64,000 bases of DNA from Saccharopolyspora oryzae (lineage in GTDB: Bacteria > Actinomycetota > Actinomycetes > Mycobacteriales > Pseudonocardiaceae). Every line of letters begins with the position of its first letter. Position 1 is the stretch's first letter. The position numbers were made by a program, and so were the translations under genes. Below are positions 16,627-26,031 of the stretch, piece after piece. Under the pieces are notes generated by a model. That model was not told the DNA's origin and made no database searches. It worked only from the letters and a program-made list of their open reading frames with translations. The stretch is from positions 124,001 through 188,000 of the forward strand of contig NZ_JAQGLA010000002.1 of assembly GCF_027853915.1 (NCBI RefSeq), read 5' to 3'.

Positions 16627-17852
16627 CCGGGGTGTCGCGCCGCCGGTTGTTCGGCATGACCGGCGGCGCGCTCGCGATCGCCGGCGCGGGCGCCGGAGCC
16701 GGCTACTTCACCGGGCGCCAGGGCGAGCCCGCGCAGGTCGAGCCGTTCCGCGGTGCGCACCAGGCGGGCATCACCACCCCCGCCCAGGACCGGATGCACT
16801 TCGTGGCCTTCGACGTGACCACCACCGACCGCGGCGAGCTGGTCGACCTGCTGCGCGAGTGGACGCAGGCGGCCGAGCGGATGACGGCCGGGCTGGAAGC
16901 GGTCGAGAACGGCGCGGTCGGCGGCGTGGCAGAAGCCCCACCGGGCGACACCGGGGAGGCGCTGGACCTGCCCGCCTCCTCGCTGACGCTCACGATCGGG
17001 TTCGGGCCGTCGCTGTTCGACGGGCGGTTCGGCCTGGCCGACCGCCGTCCGCCCGCGCTGGCCGACCTGCCGCACTTCCCCGGCGACAACCTCGACCCGG
17101 CGCGCAGCGGCGGCGACCTGTGCGTGCAGGCGTGCGCGAACGACCCGCAGGTGGCGGTGCACGCGGTGCGCAACCTGGCGCGCATCGGTTTCGGCCGGGT
17201 GGCGGTGCGCTGGTCGCAGCTCGGCTTCGGCCGGACCTCCACCACCTCGCGGTCGCAGACCACACCGCGCAACCTCTTCGGCTTCAAGGACGGCACCAAC
17301 AACCTCAAGGCCGAGGACACCGCCGAGCTGGACCAGCACGTCTGGGTGCAGCCGGGTGATGGTCCACAGTGGATGGCGGGCGGGAGCTACCTGGTGGCCC
17401 GCCGGATCCGGATGCACATCGAGACCTGGGACCGCGCCCCGCTCACCGAGCAGGAGGCCATCGTCGGCCGCACCAAGGGCAGCGGCGCGCCGCACGGCGC
17501 GGCCGAGGAGTTCGCCCCGGTCGACCTGAAGGCGAAGGGCTCGGACGGCGAGCCGCTGATCGCCGACAACGCGCACATCCGCCTCGCCGCCCCCGAGCGG
17601 CACGGCGGGGCGCGCATGCTGCGCCGCGGCTACAACTTCACCGACGGTTCCGACGGCCTCGGCCGCCTGGACGCCGGGCTGTTCTTCGTGTGCTTCAACC
17701 GGGACCCGCGCACCCAGTTCATCCCGGTCCAGAACCTGCTGGCCAAGAAGGACGCGATGTCGGAGTACCTGGAGCACAACGGCTCTGCGATCTTCGCCTG
17801 CCCACCCGGGGTCCAACCCGGCGAGCACTGGGGCCAGAGCCTGTTCGCGTGA
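16623..17852 (+). CDS. efeB: EfeB, Tat-exported Dyp-type heme peroxidase
   Basis: 409 aa. Twin-arginine signal SRRRLFGMTGGALAIAGAG at the N-terminus. Dyp-type peroxidase signatures: GFKDGTNN (GXXDG, catalytic Asp near residue 222), the proximal heme His in APERHGGARMLRRGYNF (about 326), and NRDPRTQFIPVQ. ATG 16623 overlaps the efeO stop. EfeB oxidises ferrous iron or releases iron from heme outside the membrane, feeding EfeO and EfeU. It is the last gene of the operon; a hairpin follows. Confidence 0.95.
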   Translation: MTGVSRRRLFGMTGGALAIAGAGAGAGYFTGRQGEPAQVEPFRGAHQAGITTPAQDRMHFVAFDVTTTDRGELVDLLREWTQAAERMTAGLEAVENGAVGGVAEAPPGDTGEALDLPASSLTLTIGFGPSLFDGRFGLADRRPPALADLPHFPGDNLDPARSGGDLCVQACANDPQVAVHAVRNLARIGFGRVAVRWSQLGFGRTSTTSRSQTTPRNLFGFKDGTNNLKAEDTAELDQHVWVQPGDGPQWMAGGSYLVARRIRMHIETWDRAPLTEQEAIVGRTKGSGAPHGAAEEFAPVDLKAKGSDGEPLIADNAHIRLAAPERHGGARMLRRGYNFTDGSDGLGRLDAGLFFVCFNRDPRTQFIPVQNLLAKKDAMSEYLEHNGSAIFACPPGVQPGEHWGQSLFA

Positions 17853-17864
17853 GCCCTCCTGGAC

Positions 17865-17891
17865 GGCCCGCACTCCGCCGGAGTGCGGGCC
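17865..17891 (+). terminator. Hairpin after efeB
   Basis: Perfect 12-bp arms GGCCCGCACTCC (17865-17876) and GGAGTGCGGGCC (17880-17891) with a 3-nt loop, 12 nt after the efeB stop; no T tract, as is common in actinomycetes. Confidence 0.75.
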
Positions 17892-18163
17892 GCCGCGTTC
17901 GGTTCGAGCACCTGCATCCGCAGCGGTGTTCGAAGGACACCTCACCCCCAGGCACTGGGAAAACGCGCTGGTAACCCACAAGAATGGCAGCTGGTGGCGT
18001 CGTCGCAGATCGGTCTGCCCGGCTGCCCACCGCGGCTTAAACTCCCGTCGAATGGCAATCGGCCACCTGTGCGCGAATCGGATGGCGAAGCGCTCTCGAC
18101 GCATGGGACCGGCTCGTGTCGGAAACGCCGGCAGCGGCGTCGGTCACGGAGGTGGGAAGTCCC

Positions 18164-18856
18164 ATGGCATTGACCTACTGGGAACGAGTCGCCGAATCCC
18201 GTTGGGGCCGCTACATCACCGCCGAGGAGGAGCGGGCGATCGTGCTCGCCGGTGATCAGGTCGGCGCCCCAGGACGCGCTCTGGACATCGGATGCGACGG
18301 AGGCCGCTGGGCCCGCGTGCTCGAGCGCAGAGGGTGGAAGGTCACCTGCACCGATGTGGACGACGACGCGATCCGCCTGTGCACCGAACAACTACCGCAG
18401 GTCCAATGCATCCGGGTGAACCCGAGCGATACGAGGCTCCCGCTGGCGGACGCGTCGGTCTCCCTCGCTCTGTGCATCGAAGTCATCGCGGTGGTCAGCA
18501 GCGAATGGTTCGCCGAGGAAGCTGCTCGGGTGCTCGCTCCAGGCGGGATGCTCGTTGTGACCGCGTGGAACCGCAGCTCACCACGAGGGCTCGCCGCCTG
18601 CGCCGTCTCCCGGCTGCGCGACCGCAAACCGCATCCGTTCTACGGCCATTCGTACCACGCATTGCGGCGCAAGCTGCGCGCCGCGGGCTTCGAAATCTGC
18701 TCCGAACAAGGCCTGTGCTGGTTCCCGTTCAGCCGCGCCAGCGATTCCCGCCTCATCCCAGTGGCCGCAAAGCTGGAGAAGGCCACCGGGCTCGACCGCC
18801 TGGCCCTGCTGAGCCCCTGGGTTCTCGTCACGGCGCGGAAGGGCAACCGAACCTGA
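18164..18856 (+). CDS. SAM-dependent methyltransferase, class I
   Basis: 230 aa. Motif I is ALDIGCDGGRWARVLERRGW, followed by VTCTDVDDDAI, the acidic loop ending motif II, and LCIEVIAVVSSEWFAEEAARVLAPGGMLVV, the methyltransferase-11 pattern. ATG 18164 is preceded by GGAGG at 18148-18152; GTG 18116 gives 16 more residues and has no ribosome site. Substrate unknown. It is convergent to the polysaccharide operon, so a role in sugar methylation is possible but not shown. Confidence 0.83.
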   Translation: MALTYWERVAESRWGRYITAEEERAIVLAGDQVGAPGRALDIGCDGGRWARVLERRGWKVTCTDVDDDAIRLCTEQLPQVQCIRVNPSDTRLPLADASVSLALCIEVIAVVSSEWFAEEAARVLAPGGMLVVTAWNRSSPRGLAACAVSRLRDRKPHPFYGHSYHALRRKLRAAGFEICSEQGLCWFPFSRASDSRLIPVAAKLEKATGLDRLALLSPWVLVTARKGNRT

Positions 18857-18896
18857 GGGATCGGTCGACGCCCTCAGCGGCCGTGACGCTTCCAGG

Positions 18897-20243
18897 TCAC
18901 GCGGCGTCGAAGGTCCGCACGACCACGCGGTGTTTACCGCCCCGGGTGCGTTCCATCGGCTCGTCGGTCATCAGGGCGACTTCGACTGCGCCGTCCACCA
19001 GCCGTCGAACTTTGCCGAGCAGCTTGGAGCGCTCGTCCGCGTCGAAACCCGGTTCCACCTCAAGGCGCACTTGGACGAGACCGGCCTCGGGCTGGACGAA
19101 CTGGTAGCGACGCACGTGGCGGGCATCGCGGAAGCACCGGACGAGCGAGAGCATGGAAACGCGCCTGCCGTTCGGCAAGTGCAACGCATCTCCCTGCCGA
19201 CCGGCCACCCGCTCCAGGAACGTGCCTCCCGTGCCGCAAGGACACGTCCCCGCTCCGAGCACAGCTCGGTCCCCGACGCGGTACCGCAAGAAGGGCAGCG
19301 TCCGGGCGTGCAGGTTCGTCACCACCACGTCACCCTCCTCGCCCGGTCGACACCGGCGTCCGGCGTCGTCGAGGATCTCGACGATCGACACGTTCTCGGC
19401 GATGTGCAGCCGACCGTGCGAGCATCCTTGCGACATGATGCCGCCGTCGTTGCACCCGTACTGGTCGTGCAGTGGCGCGTCGAAGGCCTGCTCGATGCGC
19501 TCGCGCCAGGTCGGGAACAACGGCTCGGCTGTCGTGACGATCGCCATCGGCGGCGGCACGCGCACACCCGCTTCCAGCACGGCGTCGGCCATCGCCGCGA
19601 CAGTGCTCGCGTATCCGTACCAGAGCGCCCCTCGCGCGCGCCCCGCGGTGAGTGCGCGTTCCAGGCTCGTCTCCCGGTCGATGATCCATCCGGTCGCAGA
19701 GACCACGCGGCCCTCCAGATGAGCCCGCAAGCGAGACTTCACACCCTCGCTCTCGGACTGCAAGGAGGGCGGATTGCCCAGCAGTACCAGGCGGTCCCCG
19801 TAGCGGTAGCCGGTGCCTTCCCAGAAGTACAGGTTCGCCGCGTAGATGTGCGTCCAGGCGCGCTTGTCGAGCGGGTACTGGAACGGTTCGCCGGTACTAC
19901 CACCGGTCTTCTTGGCGATGTGCGGAATGCCCCGCCAGCCGCTGCTCAAGAAGTCGTCCATGCGTTGCCGCATCATCGCCTTGTCGACCACGGGGAGCTC
20001 GGCGAGATCCACCTCGTCCACGCTGCGCCCGGCCAGCACGTCGCGGTAGAACGGCACCGCTGCCTGCGCGTGTCCCAAGACGGCGCGCAACCGGTCCCGC
20101 TGCCAAGCTCGCCGCTCGTGCTCGGACCATGCGAAGAACTCCGGCAACCATCGCGCCGTGCTCAGGTAGGGAGCCCGGAGAACGGGCTCCACAACACCGC
20201 GCGTAACGGCGGAGACCACGCGCGGGCGCAACGAGGACATCAT
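18897..20243 (-). CDS. CapK/PaaK-like adenylate-forming protein
   Basis: 448 aa. Related to phenylacetate-CoA ligase and coenzyme F390 synthetase: the phosphate-binding loop reads KKTGGSTGEPFQYP (about 103-116), with SEPEHRR-type N-terminal helices (WSEHERRAWQRDRL, HAQAAVPFYRDVL), then EPLFPTWRERIEQAFDAPLHDQYGCNDGG and GDVVVTNLHARTLPFLRYRVGD. CapK-type members occur in capsule and exopolysaccharide clusters. GGGAGG precedes ATG 20243. It is the last gene of the minus-strand operon, 48 nt after the GH18 gene, and may activate an acid used to decorate the polymer (inference). Confidence 0.85.
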   Translation of the reverse strand: MMSSLRPRVVSAVTRGVVEPVLRAPYLSTARWLPEFFAWSEHERRAWQRDRLRAVLGHAQAAVPFYRDVLAGRSVDEVDLAELPVVDKAMMRQRMDDFLSSGWRGIPHIAKKTGGSTGEPFQYPLDKRAWTHIYAANLYFWEGTGYRYGDRLVLLGNPPSLQSESEGVKSRLRAHLEGRVVSATGWIIDRETSLERALTAGRARGALWYGYASTVAAMADAVLEAGVRVPPPMAIVTTAEPLFPTWRERIEQAFDAPLHDQYGCNDGGIMSQGCSHGRLHIAENVSIVEILDDAGRRCRPGEEGDVVVTNLHARTLPFLRYRVGDRAVLGAGTCPCGTGGTFLERVAGRQGDALHLPNGRRVSMLSLVRCFRDARHVRRYQFVQPEAGLVQVRLEVEPGFDADERSKLLGKVRRLVDGAVEVALMTDEPMERTRGGKHRVVVRTFDAA

Positions 20244-20291
20244 CCGACCTCCCGGACTGTTCGATCAGCACATCTTTTGCGGCGGACAGGA

Positions 20292-21284
20292 TCAGTTCTG
20301 CGGTTCTCGGGCCGGATCGACCAGAGCTCCGGAGTAGCGCGCCACGACCTTGGTGAAGTCCCAATCCCGCTGGGGGATCCCGCTCCCCGAGTCATCGCTC
20401 GGGTCACCGGGACGGTCGCGGTTGACCGCCCAGAAGGTGAACCGGCCGAGGCGGCGATCGGTGGCGTAGTCCAGGAAGTTGTGGAAGTCCTCCAACCACA
20501 CGGTTTCCTCGACTCCCCCGTTCTTCGACGATATCCCGGCCTTGCGGTACGCCTCTTCGAGCGGTATCGCGAAGGTGCCGGCGATCTCCCTCGCGAGCCC
20601 TTCGGTGGCCGAGATCGTGTCGCGGGTCATGTCGGTGCCCCCGAACGCGAAAGGCATGATCGTGAAGACGTCGACGTCGGAGCCGATCTCGTGCGCTCGC
20701 CGGATGAGCCGCTTGCCGTCGTCGTTCGGACCCGAGCGATCCACCGGGAACACCACGATCGTCTTCAGGTCGCGGTTCCGCTGCTTGAGGATCTTCAGCG
20801 CGCCGAGTTCGCGATCTTGCGCCGCGGGCGATTCGAATTCACCCTTCTCGATGTCGATGTCGATCGCTTTGAGCTGGTAGGCGTCGATGACCTTCTGGTA
20901 CGCGTTCGCCAGGGACTGCTCGTCCGGGCAGACCTCGCCCAGCTTCCGCCCCTCCTTGTCGCTGCCTCCCATGGAAACGACGACATCACCGCCCGCGTCG
21001 CGGATCCTCTTGATCTGAGCGGCATCGTCGCCGTCCAGCGGCCGTTCGCCGTCCCATGCGGGATCGCAGCCGTTGCCGGCGAGTATGAAAGCGAGGGTGA
21101 ACGCCTTGACGCCGGTTTCCTTCATCACCGCAACCGGGTCAGGGGGGTCGCCCCACCCGAAGAAGAGATACGGCGACGAAGTCACCGTGGCCGGACCCCG
21201 GGAAACGTCGTTGCTGTGCGTTCCGCAAGAGATGCACGCCCAACCGATGGCGAGAGCGGCGAGACACGCGCCTATCTTCGGCAT
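20292..21284 (-). CDS. GH18-family (chitinase-like) exported protein
   Basis: 330 aa. The N-terminus MPKIGACLAALAIGWACISC is a short signal ending in a lipobox-like ISC, so a membrane-anchored lipoprotein is likely. The GH18 barrel shows SMGG (strand 3, about 117) and the catalytic AIDIDIEKGEF with Glu at about 157 (DxDxE). Later parts (FTIMPFAFGG, FTFWAVNRDRP) fit strands 6 and 8 of bacterial chitinases. Inside a polysaccharide operon it more likely trims or releases a GlcNAc-containing polymer than degrades external chitin (inference). ATG 21284, 41 nt after the polymerase gene. Confidence 0.85.
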   Translation of the reverse strand: MPKIGACLAALAIGWACISCGTHSNDVSRGPATVTSSPYLFFGWGDPPDPVAVMKETGVKAFTLAFILAGNGCDPAWDGERPLDGDDAAQIKRIRDAGGDVVVSMGGSDKEGRKLGEVCPDEQSLANAYQKVIDAYQLKAIDIDIEKGEFESPAAQDRELGALKILKQRNRDLKTIVVFPVDRSGPNDDGKRLIRRAHEIGSDVDVFTIMPFAFGGTDMTRDTISATEGLAREIAGTFAIPLEEAYRKAGISSKNGGVEETVWLEDFHNFLDYATDRRLGRFTFWAVNRDRPGDPSDDSGSGIPQRDWDFTKVVARYSGALVDPAREPQN

Positions 21285-21325
21285 GATGTGAGATTCCCCT
21301 TCCGCTGCTGCAGGCGAATGCCGCG

Positions 21326-22768
21326 TCACCACGTGGATGGTCCGGCAATCGCGTTGGCCCGTTCGGCCGGCGTGGTGACCGGGGCGCGATCTCCTCCCAG
21401 ACGTGCCGAGACGATCGCCAGCAGCACGAACACCAGATCGCCCACGCCGCGCATCACCAGGTGGATGTCGATGACGGAGAGGACCAGGATCGTCCACCAG
21501 AACGCTTCGAGCGCGGTCGCATACGCACCGACCACGTCGTTGCGCGACCGCAGCAGTGCGGTTCCGCGGAGCACCGCGACCGAGAGCCAGATGAACCCGA
21601 GCAGCAGCGGAATGCCGCCCACCCACAGGAAGTGCAGGTACCCGGATTCGAGGTAGATCTCCTCGCGCCAGGTCTCCGGTGCGCGCAGCACCGAGTTCGG
21701 CGAAATTCCCAAGACGAAGCCGAAATCGGTCAGATGCGGCAAGTAGAAGGTGACGAGGTTGTCCCACCGCCCGTACCAGCTCTGGGGAACGCCTCTCGTG
21801 CCGAACTCCGACAACCGGGTGAGGAACGCGGGCGCGCCGACCACCAGCGCGATGGCGGCAACCGGCGCGATCCGGAGCATCTTCCGGCGAATGCCCGGAA
21901 AGCGGCGCAGCACCACGACACCGACCACCACCAGGGAAATCCAGGTGGAGAACTGGCCGGTCGCGAGCACACCGGCGCCGAAGACGAGACCCAGCAGCGT
22001 CGCCTCCCGGCGTCCGACAATACCCCGCACGGCACAGGCGACCATCAACGTCAGTCCGATGACGAGGTAGTCGCCGGTCGCGATCGAGGAGCTCAACGTC
22101 GAGGTGCCGCGTTCGGCGAGCGCCGCGGAATCGGACGACCACATCGAGTCCAGCGCCGACACCACCGGCGGAAACTGCAACACCTGCAGCACCGCGATCA
22201 GCCCGGTCGCCGCCGCCGACCACACGATCAGCCGCATGCAGCGGACCAGCTGCTCCTCCGACAGGACGGTGCAGCGCACCAGCAGCAGCAAAGCGACCAG
22301 CTTGCACACCGGCGCCACCGCCATGATGTCGGAGGCTGCCGGTGGGACGCCTCGCAACAGCATCGATTCCAGCGGCCACACTGTGCTCAACAGAACGAAG
22401 GCGATGAGTGGAACATCCAGTGGCCGCAAGCGAATCCGCACCGAGGCGCCGCGGAGGAACCGCACGTACGCGCCCACAGCGGCACCCAGCAGCAACAGGG
22501 CGAGCAGTGCCTCGTTCGGCCGCACCAACGGGATCAGCGTGCCACGGCCGAGTCCCGCGACGAACGGCAACAGCAGAACGTAGGCATAAGTGGCGCAGAT
22601 CGGCCGGTAGGCCGCGCCGGCGACCAAGCCGATGGCCCCGAGCACACCCAGTGCCGCCGGACCGGCGATCAGGCTGAGCAGTCCGGCGAACGTCATGCAC
22701 ATCAGCGCGGATATGGCCCAACGCGCGTGCGTTGAACGAACCGCCAGCAGTGGAGTCGCTGCAGTCAT
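21326..22768 (-). CDS. O-antigen ligase/polymerase-like membrane protein (Wzy type)
   Basis: 480 aa, about 11-12 hydrophobic segments with one larger outer loop (about 330-385), the layout of Wzy polymerases and WaaL ligases. Sequence is poorly conserved as usual in the family; LLVRCTVLSEEQLVRCM and TGDYLVIGLTLMVACAV occur in the middle. ATG 22768 overlaps the flippase stop (ATGA), so the two are coupled. With a flippase and a chain-length-type protein beside it, polymerisation of lipid-linked repeat units is the likely role. Confidence 0.82.
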   Translation of the reverse strand: MTAATPLLAVRSTHARWAISALMCMTFAGLLSLIAGPAALGVLGAIGLVAGAAYRPICATYAYVLLLPFVAGLGRGTLIPLVRPNEALLALLLLGAAVGAYVRFLRGASVRIRLRPLDVPLIAFVLLSTVWPLESMLLRGVPPAASDIMAVAPVCKLVALLLLVRCTVLSEEQLVRCMRLIVWSAAATGLIAVLQVLQFPPVVSALDSMWSSDSAALAERGTSTLSSSIATGDYLVIGLTLMVACAVRGIVGRREATLLGLVFGAGVLATGQFSTWISLVVVGVVVLRRFPGIRRKMLRIAPVAAIALVVGAPAFLTRLSEFGTRGVPQSWYGRWDNLVTFYLPHLTDFGFVLGISPNSVLRAPETWREEIYLESGYLHFLWVGGIPLLLGFIWLSVAVLRGTALLRSRNDVVGAYATALEAFWWTILVLSVIDIHLVMRGVGDLVFVLLAIVSARLGGDRAPVTTPAERANAIAGPSTW

Positions 22769-24366
22769 GAGGTACGTCCTGTCCACAGATTCATACTCGT
22801 TCGCAACACCAACGCGTAGATCGCCAGCGCCAGCAACCCGCACACCCCCAACATCGCGACCGTTCCGATCTGGTCAACCCCTTGGGAATCGAGGAACCAC
22901 CGCCCGACGACCACGACCGGGGCCATCGCGACGGCCGCGGCCACCACGCCCACGATCTCCGTCCACTCCACCAACCGCTCGGAGCGGATCGCACGGCGCA
23001 ACCTGGCCAGCACGAGGGTCACCCCGGCCAGCTCTCCGGCGAACAAGGCCACGCACAGGATCACCAGTCGAACCTCACCAGGCGGCGCGAACAGCGATCC
23101 GACGACCACCGCGAAGCTGACGCCGAGGGTCATCGCGGCACCACGCCGCGGCCCGACGATGTCCAGCCGCGCGTACAGCGCTTGGCGGCCGATCAGGTGC
23201 ACACCCGCCACCAGCTGGGCCAACCCGACCACGACCAGGCACCCGGCGAGTTGGTCGATCAGGGCAGCGGAGCGGAGTTCGCCGTGGGCGAGCGCCGTGG
23301 CGATCGGGTGGGAGAGCATGCCCAGCAGGAGCAGCGGTGGCAGACCGGTGATCGCCGCGTAGCTGAGCGCCTTGCGCCACGCAGCCGCGAATCCGGTGCT
23401 GTCACCACGTTCCACCGCAGCGGACATCCCGGGAAGGATCACAGTGGACACTGCCCGCGAGCCCAACGCCAGCGCACTGCTGTACGCCAGGTAAGCGGTC
23501 TGCACCACGATGGCCCCGCCCGGCACCGTCGTTCCGGCCGCCACCAGGAGGAGCATGCCCGCGGTCGGCGTGATCGCGACGGTCACCGACTTGCCGATGC
23601 GCCGCGCGACGTCCACGGTCTCCGGATCCGCCCGCCACTGCATCCGCGGTCGCACCGGTAGCCCCACCCGGGCAGCACCGAACAGCTGCACACAAGCATG
23701 TGCGACAACCGCCAGCGTGCTGCCGATGCTCAAGGTCAGCAGGAGCCCGAGCGGAACGTCACCGACCTCCAGGCCCGTGCCCCACATCGCGCCGGCGAAC
23801 AGCACCACACCGATCACGACGAGGTTCTCCACGACCGGCGCGACGGCGGCCAGCACGAACCGACCACGCGCTTGCTGGGCCGCAGTCCCGAAAGCGGCTG
23901 CGGTGTAGCACATCACCTGCGGCGCCATCAGCAGGATCATCACCACCGTGAGTTCCTGTGCCGTACCGCGAGCCACTGGATCGTCGATGCCGAAAGTGAG
24001 AACCCACGCCAGCAGCGGCGACGTGATCAAGAGCAGCCCGGTTATCGCGCCGGACGCGGTGACCAGGAATCCGCCGACGCGGCCGAGCAACTCGGTCGCG
24101 TGGGCCGGTCCGCGTTGCGCGGTGGCCCGGAGGACGGCCGGGACGATCATCGGCGCGAGCGCGTGGCCCGCGATCAGCAAGTACGCCTGCGTCGGCAGGA
24201 GGTTGGCGGTGACGAAGCTGTTCCCGAAGTAGGTGGGGCCCAGCACCGCGCCGATGACCACGATTCGGACCAGCCCGGTCAGCCGGCTGATCAGCGTTCC
24301 TCCCGCTACCAGGGCGGAATGCCGAGCCGTCCCGGTGGCGTAGTCGGACTGCCGGCTGCTGGTCAT
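22765..24366 (-). CDS. MurJ/MviN-like lipid-linked oligosaccharide flippase
   Basis: 533 aa, 13-14 hydrophobic segments, MOP exporter superfamily. The N-terminus (STLISRLTGLVRIVVIGAVLG form, here GGTLISRLTGLVRI) and LLPTQAYLLIAGHALAPMIVP match the MurJ pattern with the polar residues after helix 1. Being inside a polysaccharide operon, it is likelier to move polymer repeat units (Wzx role) than lipid II, but a second MurJ cannot be excluded. ATG 24366 overlaps the Wzz-like gene stop. Confidence 0.87.
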   Translation of the reverse strand: MTSSRQSDYATGTARHSALVAGGTLISRLTGLVRIVVIGAVLGPTYFGNSFVTANLLPTQAYLLIAGHALAPMIVPAVLRATAQRGPAHATELLGRVGGFLVTASGAITGLLLITSPLLAWVLTFGIDDPVARGTAQELTVVMILLMAPQVMCYTAAAFGTAAQQARGRFVLAAVAPVVENLVVIGVVLFAGAMWGTGLEVGDVPLGLLLTLSIGSTLAVVAHACVQLFGAARVGLPVRPRMQWRADPETVDVARRIGKSVTVAITPTAGMLLLVAAGTTVPGGAIVVQTAYLAYSSALALGSRAVSTVILPGMSAAVERGDSTGFAAAWRKALSYAAITGLPPLLLLGMLSHPIATALAHGELRSAALIDQLAGCLVVVGLAQLVAGVHLIGRQALYARLDIVGPRRGAAMTLGVSFAVVVGSLFAPPGEVRLVILCVALFAGELAGVTLVLARLRRAIRSERLVEWTEIVGVVAAAVAMAPVVVVGRWFLDSQGVDQIGTVAMLGVCGLLALAIYALVLRTSMNLWTGRTS

Positions 24367-25202
24367 GGGACGTACCTCACCGCCCGGGTCCAGCGACGCG
24401 CCGCCACCGCGACGACCCCGGCCGCTACCAGGAGTCCGGCCAGCGCCCCGGTCAAGGTGGTGAGCCACGGCTGCGGGCTGACCTGCTGGTCGACCGGGTA
24501 CGGCTGCGTCAGGAGTTGCGGACCGCCGCCCTGCTCGGCGTTGAGCTTGTCGATCTGGCTCAACAACTGCTGCTCGCGGTCGGCGAGACCCGTGGCGCTG
24601 GGAGACTGCCCGGCCCTCGCCGCGGTCAGGTCCTGCTGCACGGAAGCCAGCTGTTCACGCAGGTACTGGTCCGCATTGGACGTGCTGTTCCGCTGCGCTT
24701 CCCGCAGGTAGCCGTCGACGACGGCCTTCGAACGCCGGATCGCTGCCTCGGGGGAGTCCGCTCGCGCCTCGACCTGGATGACCTCGCTCTCCGAGAGCAC
24801 CACGCTGGAAACCTGCTTCTCCAGGTCCTCGACCCGGATGTGCTCGCTCGCGGCCACCGGCCCCAGCACCCGCCTGCTGTGCAACATCACCAGCTGGGTC
24901 GTCAAACCGCGGTCCTGGCGCAGGAATTCGGAGGGTTTCTCCGAACTGACCTCGTAGAGGATCTCCGCGCGAGCCGCGTACTGCGCGGGTAGTACGAACG
25001 CGCTCGCCAGGCCGATCCCGGTGCCCAGCAGCACGATCACGGCGGCGACCACAGCCAGCCTGGTCACCAATCGCCGGGGAAGGGACACCCGTGCGTTGTC
25101 GGAGGGTCCGTGCTCAGCCTTTCCGCTAGGAGCCGCGGACGGAGATCCAAGGCTCAAATGCCCGTTCTTCATTGCGGAATCGCGCAGGTCGGTCATGGTC
25201 AT
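24363..25202 (-). CDS. Wzz-like chain-length/polysaccharide co-polymerase protein
   Basis: 279 aa. One transmembrane helix near residues 45-70 (LAVVAAVIVLLGTGIGLASAF) and one near 245-268 (LTTLTGALAGLLVAAGVVAV) enclose a soluble part with a coiled-coil-like region (about 165-225, DQYLREQLASVQQDLTAAR). This is the topology of Wzz/polysaccharide co-polymerases. No kinase domain is attached. It would set chain length with the neighbouring polymerase. ATG 25202 lies 28 nt after the PAP2 gene. Confidence 0.82.
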   Translation of the reverse strand: MTMTDLRDSAMKNGHLSLGSPSAAPSGKAEHGPSDNARVSLPRRLVTRLAVVAAVIVLLGTGIGLASAFVLPAQYAARAEILYEVSSEKPSEFLRQDRGLTTQLVMLHSRRVLGPVAASEHIRVEDLEKQVSSVVLSESEVIQVEARADSPEAAIRRSKAVVDGYLREAQRNSTSNADQYLREQLASVQQDLTAARAGQSPSATGLADREQQLLSQIDKLNAEQGGGPQLLTQPYPVDQQVSPQPWLTTLTGALAGLLVAAGVVAVAARRWTRAVRYVP

Positions 25203-25230
25203 GCACCTTTCAGTACGTCGCTGGCCTGGG

Positions 25231-26031
25231 TCACTTCGTCGCTCCTCGATGTTTCGCAGTGCAAGTCGGTGTCGAGTTCCTCGATGTCGTCCGGCGAGCG
25301 AAGCGCAGCGGAACCCGCCACCTGTTCCCGTCGAGGTGGTCCAGCGCCAGAGCCACCGCGACCACGACTGCGAAGCCCAGACAACCTCCCGCCACGATGT
25401 CCGTGGCGTAGTGCAGGTTCAGCGAGGTCATGGACGTGGCCATGGCGGTGGTCACGCAGCCGAGGCCGAAGAAGGCCAGTCCGCTGAGCACCGTGACGGT
25501 GATGCTCGTGCGGTGGAACCAGATCACGCCCGCGGTCGTCAGGAGGGCGACCAGGGCGGTGGTGTGTCCGCTGGGCAAGGCCCAGTAGTCGTTGATCGTG
25601 CGGCCGATCAGTGGCTTCAGCAGCTGGCTGAGGACGATGGCCGCAGGCGGGCCGATCGCCGGGAGCAGCAGTTGCTTCCAGCGACCGCTGAGATATCCGA
25701 TACCGCAGATGAGGGCGGTCGCCGCCAGCGCGGGTCGGTGGTTCCCGAGTTCGCCGATCTCGTGCAGTGCTCCGATGTGCTGATCGGCGATGTGCGCTCG
25801 CAACCAGCGCCGAGCGGCGAGGTCGAGAGCACTCGGCTCGGTGTGCCCGGCGTAGCGCACGCTGAGCGCGACCAGGACCAGCAGGCAGGCACCCGCGACC
25901 AGCGCCAAGGGCCACCTGAGCGGCGGTGCGATCAGCACCGATCGCCGCACCACCGGCCCGGCTGCGTTCGGCGATGGCCCGGCCCGCTCTTCCTCGCCGA
26001 CGTCCGCGCGAGGAACCCGGTCGGCTTTCAC
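25231..26031 (-). CDS. PAP2-family phosphatase, membrane-bound
   Basis: 266 aa, six hydrophobic segments. The three PAP2 phosphatase motifs are visible: KPLIGRT (KX5R form, with T in place of the usual P), PSGH in ALPSGHTTALVAL, and the last motif with His/Asp in NLHYATDIVAG. Possible role is recycling of undecaprenyl pyrophosphate left after each transfer of a repeat unit. GTG 26031 overlaps the stop of the nucleotide-sugar dehydrogenase gene (GTGA). The last 20 residues are polar and basic. Confidence 0.87.
   Translation of the reverse strand: MKADRVPRADVGEEERAGPSPNAAGPVVRRSVLIAPPLRWPLALVAGACLLVLVALSVRYAGHTEPSALDLAARRWLRAHIADQHIGALHEIGELGNHRPALAATALICGIGYLSGRWKQLLLPAIGPPAAIVLSQLLKPLIGRTINDYWALPSGHTTALVALLTTAGVIWFHRTSITVTVLSGLAFFGLGCVTTAMATSMTSLNLHYATDIVAGGCLGFAVVVAVALALDHLDGNRWRVPLRFARRTTSRNSTPTCTAKHRGATK

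Noticed and set aside
18882-18901. Small stem between the methyltransferase and capK stops
   Set aside because: Only 6 bp with a loop of 8 and no T tract; too weak to call a terminator.
18930-21656. 908-codon open frame on the plus strand, antisense to capK and GH18 genes
   Set aside because: No family sequence; the minus-strand genes have clear motifs and ribosome sites. Long antisense frames are common at this GC content.
20292-22721. GH18 frame stays open far upstream (809 codons), as if fused to a membrane protein
   Set aside because: The upstream part lacks membrane helices and overlaps the Wzy-like gene in another frame; signal peptide and ATG at 21284 mark the true start.
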